Assembly: GCA_050185195.1 (NCBI GenBank)
Contig: JBFWZQ010000001.1
Location: 186,001-250,000, forward strand
Length of the DNA stretch: 64,000 bases
Reading direction: 5' to 3'
Source: CADEFQ01 sp050185195
GTDB taxonomy: Bacteria; Pseudomonadota; Gammaproteobacteria; Steroidobacterales; Steroidobacteraceae
Shown in pieces: positions 1-9,870 of this stretch; the first letter of the stretch is position 1, and each line of letters begins with the position of its first letter. The translations under genes and the position numbers were made by a program. Below the pieces are notes generated by a model. That model saw nothing but the letters and a program-made list of their open reading frames with translations. It did no database searches and was not told where the DNA came from.

Positions 1-3000
1 CGGGCAGCCCGATGAAGAATTTCGCGCGCAGCACGTTGTGCTGGGTCGCGACGCCGGTCGCGCAGTTGTTGAGGTGGCAGATGCGCAGGTACTTGCAGCC
101 GAGCGCGACCATCGGCGCCGTGCCGAAGCCGAAGCTCTCCGCGCCCATGATCGCGGCCTTCACCACGTCGAGGCCGGTCTTGAGGCCCCCGTCGGTCTGC
201 AGGCGCACCTTGTGGCGCATGTCCATGAGGCGCAGCGTCTGGTGCGTCTCCGACAGCCCCAGCTCCCACGGCGTGCCGGCATAGTGGATCGAGGAAAGCG
301 GGCTCGCGCCGGTGCCGCCGTCGTGGCCCGACACGGTGATGAGGTCCGCGTACGCCTTCGCGACGCCTGCCGCCACCGTGCCGACGCCCGGCTCGGCGAC
401 CAGCTTCACCGATACGAGCGCCTGCGGATTGACCTGCTTCAGGTCGAAGATCAGCTGCGCGAGATCCTCGATCGAGTAGATGTCGTGGTGGGGCGGCGGT
501 GAAATGAGGCCCACGCCGGGCCGCGCGAAGCGCAGCCGCGCGATCATCTCGTTCACCTTGTGGCCCGGCAGCTGCCCGCCCTCGCCGGGCTTGGCGCCCT
601 GCGCGACCTTGATCTGCAGCACTTCCGCATTGACCAGGTACGCGGGCGTCACGCCGAAGCGGCCCGACGCCACCTGCTTGATCTTCGAGTTCTTCTCGGT
701 GCCGTAGCGCACCGGGTCCTCGCCGCCCTCGCCCGAATTCGAGCGCGCGCCGAGCCGGTTCATCGCGATCGCGAGCGCCTCGTGGGCCTCGGGCGAGAGC
801 GCGCCGAGCGACATCGCGGCGCTGTCGAAGCGCGCGATGATCGCGTCGACCGGCTCCACCGCGTCCATCGCGATGGGCTGCGCACCCGCCTTCAGGCGCA
901 GCAGGTCGCGCAGCGCCGAGACCGGCCGCTCGTTCACGAGCCGCGCGAAGTCGCGATAGCGTTCGTAGTCGCCCGTCATGACCGCCGCCTGCAGCGTCGC
1001 GATCACGTCGGGGTTGTACATGTGGTACTCGCCGCCGTGCACGTACTTGTGGATGCCGCCCTGCTCGAGGGCCTCGCGCGGATTCCACGCGCGCGCCGCG
1101 AGCTGCGCGAGGTCGGCCGCCAGGTCGTCGAAATCGGCGCCCTGCACGCGGCTTTCCGTGCCCGTGAAACACAGGTCCACGACCTTGTCGGACAGGCCCA
1201 CGATCTCGAAGAGCTGCGAGCTGCGGTAGCTCGCGATCGTCGTGATGCCCATCTTGGACATGATCTTGTAGAGGCCCTTCCTGATGCCGGCGCGATAGCG
1301 CCGGCCGATCTCGAGGCGTTCGGCCACCTCGAGCCTGAGCCGTCCCTTGCTCATCATGTCGAAGAGCGTCTGGTAGGCCATGTACGGATACACGGCCGTC
1401 GCGCCGTAGCCGATCAGGCAGGCAAAGTGGTGCGGGTCACGCGCGGTGCCGGTCTCGACGAGCAGGTTGCACTTGGAGCGCAGCCCCGTCTTGACGAGCC
1501 GGTGGTGCACGGCGCCCGTGGCGAGCAGCGCGTGCAGCGGCAGCTTGCCGCGCACGAGGTAACGGTCGGAGAGCAGCAGCACGAGCGTGCCCTCGCGCAC
1601 CGCCTGCTCGGCCGTGTCGCAGAGGCGCAGGATCGCGGCCTCGAGCGACTCGCTTTCCGGGTACTGCAGGTCGAGGAAGATGTGCGTGACGCCGAAGTCC
1701 TCGAGCCCGAGGATCTGGCGCAGCTTGCGTTGCGAGAGGATCGGCGAGCCGAGCACGATCTGCCGCGCGTGCTCCGGGGCGGGCACGAAGATGTTGCACT
1801 CGGGCCCGATCTGCGTCTGCAGCGACATCACGATCGCCTCGCGGATCGGATCGATCGGCGGGTTCGTGACCTGCGCGAACTGCTGGCGGAAGTAGTCGTA
1901 GAGCGGGCGGTTCCTGTGCGACAGCACCGGCATCGGCGTGTCGTCGCCCATCGAACCCACGGCCTCGCTCTCGTCCGCCGCGAGCACGCGGATGATCTCG
2001 TCGCGCTCCTCGGCCGTGAGGTTGAACATCTTCTGGTAGGTGCCGAGCGTCTCGCGATCCATCGGCTCGGCAGCGAGGCGCGGATCGATGAGGTCGGTCT
2101 CGAGGTAGCGCACGCCACGCTTGAGCCAGGTCTTGTACGGGTGGCGCGACTTCAGCAGCTGGTCGATGTCGCGCGTCGAGAGGAGCTTGCCGGTGTGCAG
2201 GTCGAGCGCGATCATGTCGCCCGGTCCGAGCTTGCCCTTGGTGACCACGTCCTCCGGCCGGTAATCCCAGACGCCCGTTTCCGAGGCGATCGTGAGATGG
2301 CGGTTCTTCGTGATCACGTAACGCGCCGGGCGCAGCCCGTTCCGGTCGAGCAGGCAGGCGGCATAACGCCCGTCGGTCGTGACGATGCCCGCCGGTCCGT
2401 CCCAGGGCTCCATGTGCGTCGCGTAGTACTCGTAGAACGCGCGCAGGTCCGGGTCGATCGAGTCGAGCGTCTGCCAGGCCGGCGGCACGAGCATGCGCAT
2501 CGCGTGCAGCACGTCGAGGCCGCCCATCAGCAGCACCTCGAGCATGTTGTCGAGGCTCTGCGAGTCCGAGCCGGTGAGCGACACGAGCGGCTGGATGTCG
2601 GCGAGGTCGGGCAGCAGCGGCGAGCGGAACAGCGGGCCGCGCGCGACCGCCCAGTTGCGGTTGCCCTGGATCGTGTTGATCTCGCCGTTGTGCGCGAGGT
2701 AACGATAGGGGTGCGCGAGGCGCCATTGCGGCAGCGTGTTGGTCGAGAAGCGCTGGTGGAAGACGACCACCGAGGCCTCGAGCCTCGGGTCGACGAGGTC
2801 CGCATAGAACTCGCCGAGGTGCTGGGGCATGACCATGCCCTTGAACACGAGGGTCGAGGCCGACAGGCTCGGCACGTAAAACACGGGATCCGTCGCTTCG
2901 AGCGCCTTTTCGGTGCGACGGCGCGCCAGGAAGAGCTTCCGGTTGAACGACGCCTCGTCGATGTCGGCGATGCGGCAGTTGACGTAGACCTGCTCGATGC

Positions 3001-3430
3001 GGGGCAGCGTCCTGAGTGCCTCCTCGCCGCAGGCGCCCGGGTCGGTCGGCACCTCGCGCCAGCCTGCGACCTCGAGGCCTTCGCGCTCGAGCTGCGCGGC
3101 GAGCTGATCCTTCGCCACGACCGCTTTCGCGGGGTCGGTGTGCAGGAAGACATTGCCCGCCGCGAAGCGCGCGGCGAGCTTGATGCCGGCGTCCTTCGCG
3201 ACGGCGCGCAGGAATTTCTCCGGCTTCTTGATGAGGAGACCGCAGCCGTCGCCCGTCTTGCCGTCGGCGGCGATGGCGCCCCGGTGCGTGAGGCGCTTGA
3301 GCGAAGTAATGGCGGTCTCGATCAGCCAATGGCTAGGCTGATCGTCGAGATTGGCGATCAGCCCGAACCCGCAGCTGTCGCGTTCGTAGCTGTCCCTGTA
3401 GAGCCCGCGGTCGGGTGCGGTCATGGTCAT
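1..3430 (-). CDS. gltB: Glutamate synthase large subunit (5'-complete, C-terminus beyond window edge)
   Basis: This is the NADPH-dependent glutamine:2-oxoglutarate amidotransferase large chain, which makes glutamate from glutamine and 2-oxoglutarate in the cytoplasm with GltD. About 1143 of the usual ~1480-1500 residues are inside the window. The N-terminus reads MTMTAPDRGLYRDSYERDSC, followed by GFGLIAN and the THRGAIAADGKTGDGCG motif. Cys20 is therefore the expected N-terminal nucleophile of the class II glutaminase domain, exposed by removal of a short propeptide. Near the left edge the reverse strand encodes CKYLRICHLNNCATG, the C-x5-C-x4-C ligand set of the [3Fe-4S] cluster. The missing part is the end of the synthase domain and the GXGXG domain. 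A second in-frame ATG lies two codons downstream (first base 3424). Several long open frames on both strands here are shadows of this gene. Confidence 0.97.
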   Translation of the reverse strand, partial: MTMTAPDRGLYRDSYERDSCGFGLIANLDDQPSHWLIETAITSLKRLTHRGAIAADGKTGDGCGLLIKKPEKFLRAVAKDAGIKLAARFAAGNVFLHTDPAKAVVAKDQLAAQLEREGLEVAGWREVPTDPGACGEEALRTLPRIEQVYVNCRIADIDEASFNRKLFLARRRTEKALEATDPVFYVPSLSASTLVFKGMVMPQHLGEFYADLVDPRLEASVVVFHQRFSTNTLPQWRLAHPYRYLAHNGEINTIQGNRNWAVARGPLFRSPLLPDLADIQPLVSLTGSDSQSLDNMLEVLLMGGLDVLHAMRMLVPPAWQTLDSIDPDLRAFYEYYATHMEPWDGPAGIVTTDGRYAACLLDRNGLRPARYVITKNRHLTIASETGVWDYRPEDVVTKGKLGPGDMIALDLHTGKLLSTRDIDQLLKSRHPYKTWLKRGVRYLETDLIDPRLAAEPMDRETLGTYQKMFNLTAEERDEIIRVLAADESEAVGSMGDDTPMPVLSHRNRPLYDYFRQQFAQVTNPPIDPIREAIVMSLQTQIGPECNIFVPAPEHARQIVLGSPILSQRKLRQILGLEDFGVTHIFLDLQYPESESLEAAILRLCDTAEQAVREGTLVLLLSDRYLVRGKLPLHALLATGAVHHRLVKTGLRSKCNLLVETGTARDPHHFACLIGYGATAVYPYMAYQTLFDMMSKGRLRLEVAERLEIGRRYRAGIRKGLYKIMSKMGITTIASYRSSQLFEIVGLSDKVVDLCFTGTESRVQGADFDDLAADLAQLAARAWNPREALEQGGIHKYVHGGEYHMYNPDVIATLQAAVMTGDYERYRDFARLVNERPVSALRDLLRLKAGAQPIAMDAVEPVDAIIARFDSAAMSLGALSPEAHEALAIAMNRLGARSNSGEGGEDPVRYGTEKNSKIKQVASGRFGVTPAYLVNAEVLQIKVAQGAKPGEGGQLPGHKVNEMIARLRFARPGVGLISPPPHHDIYSIEDLAQLIFDLKQVNPQALVSVKLVAEPGVGTVAAGVAKAYADLITVSGHDGGTGASPLSSIHYAGTPWELGLSETHQTLRLMDMRHKVRLQTDGGLKTGLDVVKAAIMGAESFGFGTAPMVALGCKYLRICHLNNCATGVATQHNVLRAKFFIGLP

Positions 3431-3604
3431 GGCCTCTGCGTCGACGAAAGCGCGGTGGGCACACCGCCCCCGCGCTGCAGGCAACCGGCCTGCAACGGCA
3501 AATCTTTCAAAGGGTTATCGTGGACCGTCGACCGCTCGGACCCGAGGCCATGGGAGGTAGCCCGAGTGGGACGCCGTGCAACACCTTAAACTACTATGCG
3601 CCCG

Positions 3605-3632
3605 ATAATACCGGCCGCGTCCTCGTGGTCAA
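3605..3632 (-). promoter_or_regulatory. Candidate sigma-70 promoter for gltB
   Basis: Read on the minus strand there is TTGACC, a 16-bp spacer and TATTAT. It points toward gltB and would give a leader of roughly 170 nt. The positions lie in the 217-bp gap between gltB and the S41 protease. Inferred from consensus only. Confidence 0.5.
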
Positions 3633-3647
3633 TGAGGAATCACTGCT

Positions 3648-5234
3648 ATGCGCGCCAATCGCGTGCTCCCGATCGCCGTCCTGGCCGCCCTCCTCGTCGC
3701 CTGCGGAGGTGGTGGCGGCGACGGGGGCGGTGGCACTCCGCCCATCGGCGGCGGCTCCGACTTCACGCCAGGCATCTTCGCGGCCTCGACCAGCTTCGAG
3801 GCACGCTGCGCGGCGCCCCGCGCGGGCAACGATCCTGCCGGCCGCCCCTGGCCCGACCGGCTCGGCAGCGTGCGCGATGAGAAGAACTGGCTGCGATCCT
3901 GGACCCACGAGCTCTACCTCTGGTACCGGGAAGTACCGGACCGCGACCCGGCCGCTTTCAGCCTGCCCGACTACTTCGACCAGTTGAAGACACCATTGGC
4001 GACGACTTCGGGACAGCCGAAGGACCGGTTCCACTTCGCGATACCGACCGACGACTGGTTGCAGCAATCCCAGTTCGGCTCGGCGGCCGGTTACGGGCTG
4101 CAATGGGCGGTGCTGTCGGAAACACCTCCGCGGGAACTGAGGATTGCGTACATCGAGCCGGGCCCCACGTCGCCCGCGGCCGCGGTGGGCCTCGGGCGCG
4201 GCGCGCGGGTGCTCGCGATCGACGGCATCGATCTCGTCAACACGAACGTGGGAACGGAAATCGATCGGCTGAACGACGCGCTCTTTCCGTTTGCCGCCGG
4301 GGTCTCGCATTCCTTCACCGTGCAGGACGCCGCGGGCGGGCCGCAGCGCGCGGTGTCGATGACGTCCGCGAACGTGACGTCGACGCCGGTGCAGAACACC
4401 CGCACCATCGCGACCGCGAGCGGCCCGGTGGGCTACCTGCTCTTCAACGACCACATCGCGACCTCCGAGGCGGGCCTCGTGGCGGCGATCACCACGCTGC
4501 GCGACGCGGGCGTCGTCGACCTCGTGCTCGACCTGCGCTACAACGGCGGCGGCTTCCTCGACATCGCGAGCGAGCTCGCCTACATGATCGCGGGCAACGC
4601 GCGCACGAGCGGCCGCACTTTCGAACTGCTGCAGTTCAACGACCAGCACACGACGCGCGACCCCGTCACCGGCGAGGCGCTCACTCCCTTGCCGTTTCAC
4701 TCGATGGCGGAAGGATTCAGCGTGGCGCAGGGCACGCCGCTGCCGGCGCTCGGCCTCGGGCGCGTGTTCGTCCTCACCGGGGGAGGCACCTGTTCGGCGA
4801 GCGAGTCGATCATCAACAGCCTGCGCGGCATCGATGTCGAAGTGATCCAGGTCGGCTCGACCACCTGCGGCAAGCCCTACGGCTTCTATCCGACCGACAA
4901 CTGCGGCACGACCTGGTTCTCGATCCAGTTCCGCGGCGTCAACGCGAGACAGTTCGGCGACTACCCGGACGGCTTTTCACCTGCCAACACGGTGGGTCCG
5001 GCCGGCGTGCTGCTGCCGGGGTGTTCGGTGGCGGATGACTTCACGCACGCCCTCGGCGATGCCAGCGAAAGCCGCCTGGCCGTGGCCCTCAACTATCGCG
5101 CGACCGGCGGGCAGTGCGGCGTCGCGCCGAGTGGCGTCGCGCCGGATGGCGCGACGGGCAAGGCCGCACTGCCGTTCGCCGAGCCCGTGGTGCGCAAGTC
5201 GCCGTGGCTCGAGAACCGCATCCTGCGGCGGTGA
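3648..5234 (+). CDS. S41 family (C-terminal processing type) peptidase, predicted lipoprotein
   Basis: A 528-residue serine protease of the tail-specific/CtpA superfamily, predicted to be tethered in the periplasm or outer membrane. The N-terminus has a lipoprotein signal ending LLVAC (Cys19) followed by a glycine-rich tether. Residues ~140-245 look like the PDZ-type substrate-binding region. Residues ~290-310 carry VDLVLDLRYNGGG, typical of S41. The catalytic region is TCSASESI, with Ser385 the likely nucleophile, and CGKP, with Lys409 the likely general base. The presence of both supports an active Ser-Lys dyad. Extra Cys residues (382, 407, 419) flank the active site, so disulfides are possible in the periplasm. 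It is a single gene, divergent from gltB. Its substrate cannot be told from the sequence. Confidence 0.88.
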   Translation: MRANRVLPIAVLAALLVACGGGGGDGGGGTPPIGGGSDFTPGIFAASTSFEARCAAPRAGNDPAGRPWPDRLGSVRDEKNWLRSWTHELYLWYREVPDRDPAAFSLPDYFDQLKTPLATTSGQPKDRFHFAIPTDDWLQQSQFGSAAGYGLQWAVLSETPPRELRIAYIEPGPTSPAAAVGLGRGARVLAIDGIDLVNTNVGTEIDRLNDALFPFAAGVSHSFTVQDAAGGPQRAVSMTSANVTSTPVQNTRTIATASGPVGYLLFNDHIATSEAGLVAAITTLRDAGVVDLVLDLRYNGGGFLDIASELAYMIAGNARTSGRTFELLQFNDQHTTRDPVTGEALTPLPFHSMAEGFSVAQGTPLPALGLGRVFVLTGGGTCSASESIINSLRGIDVEVIQVGSTTCGKPYGFYPTDNCGTTWFSIQFRGVNARQFGDYPDGFSPANTVGPAGVLLPGCSVADDFTHALGDASESRLAVALNYRATGGQCGVAPSGVAPDGATGKAALPFAEPVVRKSPWLENRILRR

Positions 5235-5391
5235 GCGGCGATTCGACGACACGGCACCTCCGGCCGCGCGAATTCCCTGTTGAATCGCAACGCGTGCGCG
5301 CGTAATGTTCGCGCCGCGTTGCGGGGTGTGGTGCCGCCCGTGACGCCCAGAGATGGCGGTCAGGACCCCTTGGAGGTGTGGAACCCAAGAG

Positions 5392-5769
5392 ATGAACAAG
5401 CGCAAAGCGTCCGCCGATCGCGATGAGCCCCGCCTTCGCAAGGTCAGCCAGTACCTCGAGCGGAATTTCCCCGACTTCTTCGCCGAAGCGCGCTTCCAGG
5501 TCGGCGACGACGACTATTTCCTCTACGCCCGCTTCGGGCAATACCTCGCCCGCTCGATCGAACAGCGGCGCGTTTCCCGCGACAAGATCGCGCGAGGCTT
5601 CACGGTCCTGAACAAGATGGCGCGCATCTCCGCGCGCGATCCCGGCGTGCGGCGCATGTTCGTCTCCGGCCCGCTCGAGTACCTCGTCGATGCGCCGAAG
5701 GCACGGGCGCTCGCGCGCAAGCGCCTCTCGCCGATCGCGCAGGGCTACATGGAGAGCCTCTGCGAGTAG
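5392..5769 (+). CDS. Conserved hypothetical protein, 125 aa
   Basis: A small soluble, charged protein that I do not recognise with confidence. It has no signal peptide or membrane segment. The central part, with the stretches QVGDDDYFLYARFGQYLARS and FTVLNKMARIS, looks like a compact mixed alpha/beta domain, and the C-terminal half is helical and Arg/Lys rich. I chose the ATG at 5392 over an in-frame ATG at 5353: GGAGGT lies about 14 nt ahead of 5392, and the codons between the two starts (WRCGTQE) look non-coding. The stop lies only 3 bp from the convergent stop of the large membrane protein. Confidence 0.7.
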   Translation: MNKRKASADRDEPRLRKVSQYLERNFPDFFAEARFQVGDDDYFLYARFGQYLARSIEQRRVSRDKIARGFTVLNKMARISARDPGVRRMFVSGPLEYLVDAPKARALARKRLSPIAQGYMESLCE

Positions 5770-5772
5770 GTG

Positions 5773-8700
5773 CTAGCGCCAGTAGCCGTTGCTGCGCCAC
5801 GCGTGCCACGCGCTGCGCAGCCAGCGCAGCACGGCGAACGCGGCCCACACCGCCCAGGCGAACACGAACGCCTTGAAGACCCACAGCGGCAGGCTGACGA
5901 CCATCGGCTGCGGCAGCACGCCCCCCGTGCGATCGACGAACCACGAGAAGCGGCCACCGTAGGACCCCGGCCCGGCCACGCCCATGTCGGGCGAGGACAG
6001 GAGGCCGTCGCGGATGCCCGAGAACAGCAGCGACGTGACCGCGAAGAAGGTGAGCGCCGCCAGCGCGACCTGCACGAAGTTGAACCGCACTCGCGACACG
6101 TCGCCCGCCCACTGCGCGCGCCACTGCATCGCGAACAGCCACAGCGCGACGAGCGCAAGCACGCCCCACGACAGCGTCGAGAGCCCGAGGCCGAGCAGCA
6201 CCCATTCATGCGTCGCAAGGGGCGAGCGACCGCTGCGGCCGACGAACCACGCCGTGAGCAGGAAGGCCACGAGCTCGCTCCAGTAGAGGATGGCCGGCCC
6301 GACCCCGCTGCCTGACGCGTAGAGCGGCCAACGATCGGCGGGCAGTTCGAGGGTCGTCGTCACGTTGCTCGCCGCGGCGCCCAGGTCGAGCGTGCCGGGG
6401 CGCACGACGGCCGCGACACCCCGCGCCTGCGTGGTCGTCACCGTCAGGGCGTGCTCGCCCGGCAGGATCGGTATGTACAGCTCGCCGTTTTCCGGGCGCA
6501 GCGCGAGCGACCCGCCGTCGACGCTGACGCCCGTGACGCGCGCATCCGCGGGCAACTTCACGACGTGGCGCCCGCCCTGGGTCGCCCGATATCGCACGGC
6601 GAGGGTGGCATCCGTCGCGCGCTTGCCGATCGACAGCGTGCGCTCGACGGCCTCGACGGCAAGGGACGCCCCGGGCACCGCGGCCGGCCGTATGAATCGC
6701 GCGGCCAGCTGCTCGCCGGGCCGCGGATGGAACTCGAATACCCAACCGGGCTGCAGGTTGGCGGGCAGCGTCGCGGCGAACCCCTCGAACGTGGGATGCC
6801 ATTGCGGGCTGACGGAGAACTCCCACACCTCGACGTAGCGCGCATCGGCCGGTGGCGCCACGAGGCCCAGGGTTTCCACGCGCGGCAATGATGCCTCCCA
6901 CGCCACTTCGTCTTGCCCCGCGGCGAACACCGCAAGCGCAGCGCGGCCGTCCCGCACTTCCGTCGCCTGCGACAGCACGGACTCACCCTCGATCAGCGGG
7001 ATCGGCAGCGAGAAGGCCGCGCGCGCCGGTGACAGCCGCTGCACGCGCGTCTCCACGCGACGGTCGGTGCCAATGCTGAAATGGCGCACGACCCGCGCAA
7101 AGGGCGGAAACTCGGGTGTCGCCTCGCCGGTCGTTGCCGCTCCGGCCGCGGCGGCGCCTTTGTCACGCCGCCGAGCCAGGTCGAGCGATCCGCCCGGCAA
7201 GCGTCCATTGGCGGCGCCCGTCACATCCCATCCCGCGGCGCTCACCGTGACGCTCTTGGGCGACCAGGGAAACACGAGCTGCAGCGTATCGGCGGGCGCG
7301 ATGCGCCCTGAGACCGCGATGCTGTGGGCACCCGGCTCGAGCGGGACCCAGAGCGTGTCATCGGCACCGCGACGCAACGCCGGACTCGCCGCACCATCGA
7401 CGGTCACACGATCGACGAGCCAGGCGGACGTGGCTGGCACTGGCATCCCAAGCTGGGTGAGGGCACTCGCCTCGAACGTGAGCGTCAGGCGCGACGCATC
7501 GGCCTCCACGCGCACCGCGAGCATTTCCGCGCAGGTCGGCAGGCAGGCTGCCGGCTTCGTGAGGCGCGCCTTCAGCTCGCCGAGCAATTGCGCGTCGGGC
7601 AACTGCGCCGACACGGGCGCGGCCGCCATGAGGAGGAGCGGGCCCGCCACGAGCAGCCACGGCACGACGCCCCGCACGAATGCCGCACGTAGCCGCGAAG
7701 GCAGGCGCTCTTGCAGCCACGGGCCGGCGCCTGCGAGCAGCCACGCGTAGAACGCCGCCAGCAGCAGCACACCCGCGACGCGCCAGATCGCCGTCCACAC
7801 TGGACCCGCGATCACGAAACGCGCCGTCTGGGTCGGCTCGACCGGTCCGGACCACGAGTACGCGTAGCTTCGGTATTGCCAGGCGGGAATGCCGGGGCCG
7901 GCCTGCACGATCGTGCCGGGCGCATAACGCTCCACGCGTTTCGCGGCCGCGACGACGAGACTGTCGCTGATGGCCGCAGCCATTTTCGTCGATGGCACGG
8001 GCGCGTCCTGTGCCATCTCCCGCAGCGGCGCGGGAGGCGGCGGGGCGACCGGCGGCGCCATCACGCCGAGCGTGGGGCCCGCGCCTTCGAGTTGCGGATG
8101 GAGCGCGTACCGCAACTGCTGCCACGAGTAGGGCACGAGCACGAGCGCGAGCACCGCGAAGCTCACGGCGCGGTAACGAACGGCCACGCTGCGCAGCCGG
8201 CCCTCCGGCGCGGCGCGCGCGAGCGCGAGCGCGGCCAGCAGGTTTGCCCAGAGCCAGATCGACTGTGGCGCATCCTGGTAGGTGAGGACGAGCGCGACGA
8301 ACGCGAGCACGCCGCCGGCCCATCCACCGAGCCAGCCTGCGAAGACCGCGACGATCAGGACACCGAACAGATTCCACAGGCCCCAGCGTTCGAGCCACGC
8401 GCCAGGCGCGGTATCCACGCCCAATGCCGCCACGAGGCGATGCCCCGGCGGGAGGTTCAGTTGCCCGCTCACGCTCTCGAAGCGCGTGGACCAGCCGGTG
8501 GCCGGCAGGGCGCCGCGCGTGCCGGCGCTGCGCGCGACGGCCTGCAGCGAGACCTCCGGTGAGCGCAGTTCGACACCCGCCAGCGTGTCGGTCGCCCCAC
8601 GCGTGACGAGTAGCTGCTCGTCATCCAGCCGCGCGCTGCCGAGCGACCAGGGTGTCGCCATGTCGAGCCGCCAACCGGTACGCAGGCTACCGGTGACATG

Positions 8701-9834
8701 ATCGACCGCCGTGAATCCCGCATGGTCGAAATCGAGCCACAGCGACCGCACGAGCGACAGGCGGTTGCCGTCGGCCCCGGCCATCCCGCGGCTGCGCTCG
8801 ACGACCGCGAGTACGGCTTGCCCGGCCACGCGCGCGGCCGGGTACTGGCGCCAGTCTTGCGGGACATTCGCCTGCGCCGGATCGATGCCCTCGCCGCCCT
8901 CGAGCGCCGCGACCCGCAGCCGATCGTCGCCGGCCCAGCTCCAGGTTTCCTCCTCGGGCCACGGCGCCGCCGCTTCCGGGCGCGACAATTTCGCAAGATC
9001 GCCGGTCGCGCGCGCGGTGAGCTCGATCGTGAACTCGCCGGCGCGCAATTGCACACGCAGGTGGCCCTCCGGATCGACGCGCGCCGGCAACGGAGAATCG
9101 AGCGCGATGGGCACGAAACCGGCGGGCAGCACCGGACCGAGCGACACCTCGCGACTGCCGCCGGTGGCGCGCAGCGTGAGTCGCGTGACGAGTTGCACCG
9201 GGATGCCATCGCCCAGCAGCCGGTGCACGTCGATGTCGAAACTCGCGGCCTGCGCGGTCTCCTCGCGCGCGCCGAGCAGCAGCGCATCCCCCGTGCGCGT
9301 GGGGGCATCGACCCGCGTGCCCTCGATTGAGAGCTCGACGAGCCCGATGTCGCGTGGCACGGCCAGCGATTCGGGCCGCGCGGCCCAGGCGAAGCGCCCG
9401 GCGACCACGTGCTCGCCGGCGCCGAGACGCGCATGCGGCACGCCGTCGCGCGCGACGATCGCCCCGCGGCGCCCGTCGATCGTGACCTCCCGCGGCCAAT
9501 GTTCCGCGTTGCCGGGCAACGGCACCCAGCTCTCCGCTTCGACCTGCCAGGCCTCGCGGAATTCGCCGCCACGGGCGTGCACCGACAGCAGCAACCGGCC
9601 AGGCCAGGCGCAGCGATAGGCGCCGGGACTACCGGGCGCGGCGCCGGGCGTCGCGAGCCACGGGCACTGGCGATACTCCTCACCCGCCAGCGCCCAGCCG
9701 CGCCAGTCTTCGAGTGCGCCCGGCAGCTTCGGTTCGGCGGCCCGGGCGGGCCAGGCCATGAATGCGGACACGATCAGCCAGCCGGCGATGCGGTTGAACG
9801 GCACGGTTTCGCCCCCCAATCGAATTTGCGCCAT
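5773..9834 (-). CDS. Very large multi-domain membrane protein of unknown function (1353 aa)
   Basis: I cannot assign this to a named family. The chosen start is the ATG at 9834 (MAQIRLGG), because it puts a normal signal peptide (hydrophobic run ending MAWPARAA) at residues ~12-33. Residues ~35-520 look like extracytoplasmic beta-rich domains. A membrane cluster follows at ~545-640 (VLIVAVFAGWLGGWAGG and neighbours). Next come a Pro/Ala linker, another membrane segment near 715-775, and a second large beta-rich extracytoplasmic region (~780-1180). Last is a hydrophobic C-terminal bundle with LLGLGLSTLSWGVLALVALW. This alternation of periplasmic domains and membrane bundles suggests an envelope scaffold or sensor; a function beyond that would be a guess. 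Codon use matches the neighbours. It starts 36 bp from the divergent pirin gene. Confidence 0.8.
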   Translation of the reverse strand: MAQIRLGGETVPFNRIAGWLIVSAFMAWPARAAEPKLPGALEDWRGWALAGEEYRQCPWLATPGAAPGSPGAYRCAWPGRLLLSVHARGGEFREAWQVEAESWVPLPGNAEHWPREVTIDGRRGAIVARDGVPHARLGAGEHVVAGRFAWAARPESLAVPRDIGLVELSIEGTRVDAPTRTGDALLLGAREETAQAASFDIDVHRLLGDGIPVQLVTRLTLRATGGSREVSLGPVLPAGFVPIALDSPLPARVDPEGHLRVQLRAGEFTIELTARATGDLAKLSRPEAAAPWPEEETWSWAGDDRLRVAALEGGEGIDPAQANVPQDWRQYPAARVAGQAVLAVVERSRGMAGADGNRLSLVRSLWLDFDHAGFTAVDHVTGSLRTGWRLDMATPWSLGSARLDDEQLLVTRGATDTLAGVELRSPEVSLQAVARSAGTRGALPATGWSTRFESVSGQLNLPPGHRLVAALGVDTAPGAWLERWGLWNLFGVLIVAVFAGWLGGWAGGVLAFVALVLTYQDAPQSIWLWANLLAALALARAAPEGRLRSVAVRYRAVSFAVLALVLVPYSWQQLRYALHPQLEGAGPTLGVMAPPVAPPPPAPLREMAQDAPVPSTKMAAAISDSLVVAAAKRVERYAPGTIVQAGPGIPAWQYRSYAYSWSGPVEPTQTARFVIAGPVWTAIWRVAGVLLLAAFYAWLLAGAGPWLQERLPSRLRAAFVRGVVPWLLVAGPLLLMAAAPVSAQLPDAQLLGELKARLTKPAACLPTCAEMLAVRVEADASRLTLTFEASALTQLGMPVPATSAWLVDRVTVDGAASPALRRGADDTLWVPLEPGAHSIAVSGRIAPADTLQLVFPWSPKSVTVSAAGWDVTGAANGRLPGGSLDLARRRDKGAAAAGAATTGEATPEFPPFARVVRHFSIGTDRRVETRVQRLSPARAAFSLPIPLIEGESVLSQATEVRDGRAALAVFAAGQDEVAWEASLPRVETLGLVAPPADARYVEVWEFSVSPQWHPTFEGFAATLPANLQPGWVFEFHPRPGEQLAARFIRPAAVPGASLAVEAVERTLSIGKRATDATLAVRYRATQGGRHVVKLPADARVTGVSVDGGSLALRPENGELYIPILPGEHALTVTTTQARGVAAVVRPGTLDLGAAASNVTTTLELPADRWPLYASGSGVGPAILYWSELVAFLLTAWFVGRSGRSPLATHEWVLLGLGLSTLSWGVLALVALWLFAMQWRAQWAGDVSRVRFNFVQVALAALTFFAVTSLLFSGIRDGLLSSPDMGVAGPGSYGGRFSWFVDRTGGVLPQPMVVSLPLWVFKAFVFAWAVWAAFAVLRWLRSAWHAWRSNGYWR

Positions 9835-9870
9835 GATCCACGTGTACGGGAATGCAGTCGAGGGGACGCC

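Noticed and set aside
560..3589. Long plus-strand open frame opposite gltB (and a 630-codon minus-strand frame at 1437-3329)
   Set aside because: Arg/Val/His-rich composition of GC-driven shadow frames; the gltB frame explains the region with clear motifs.
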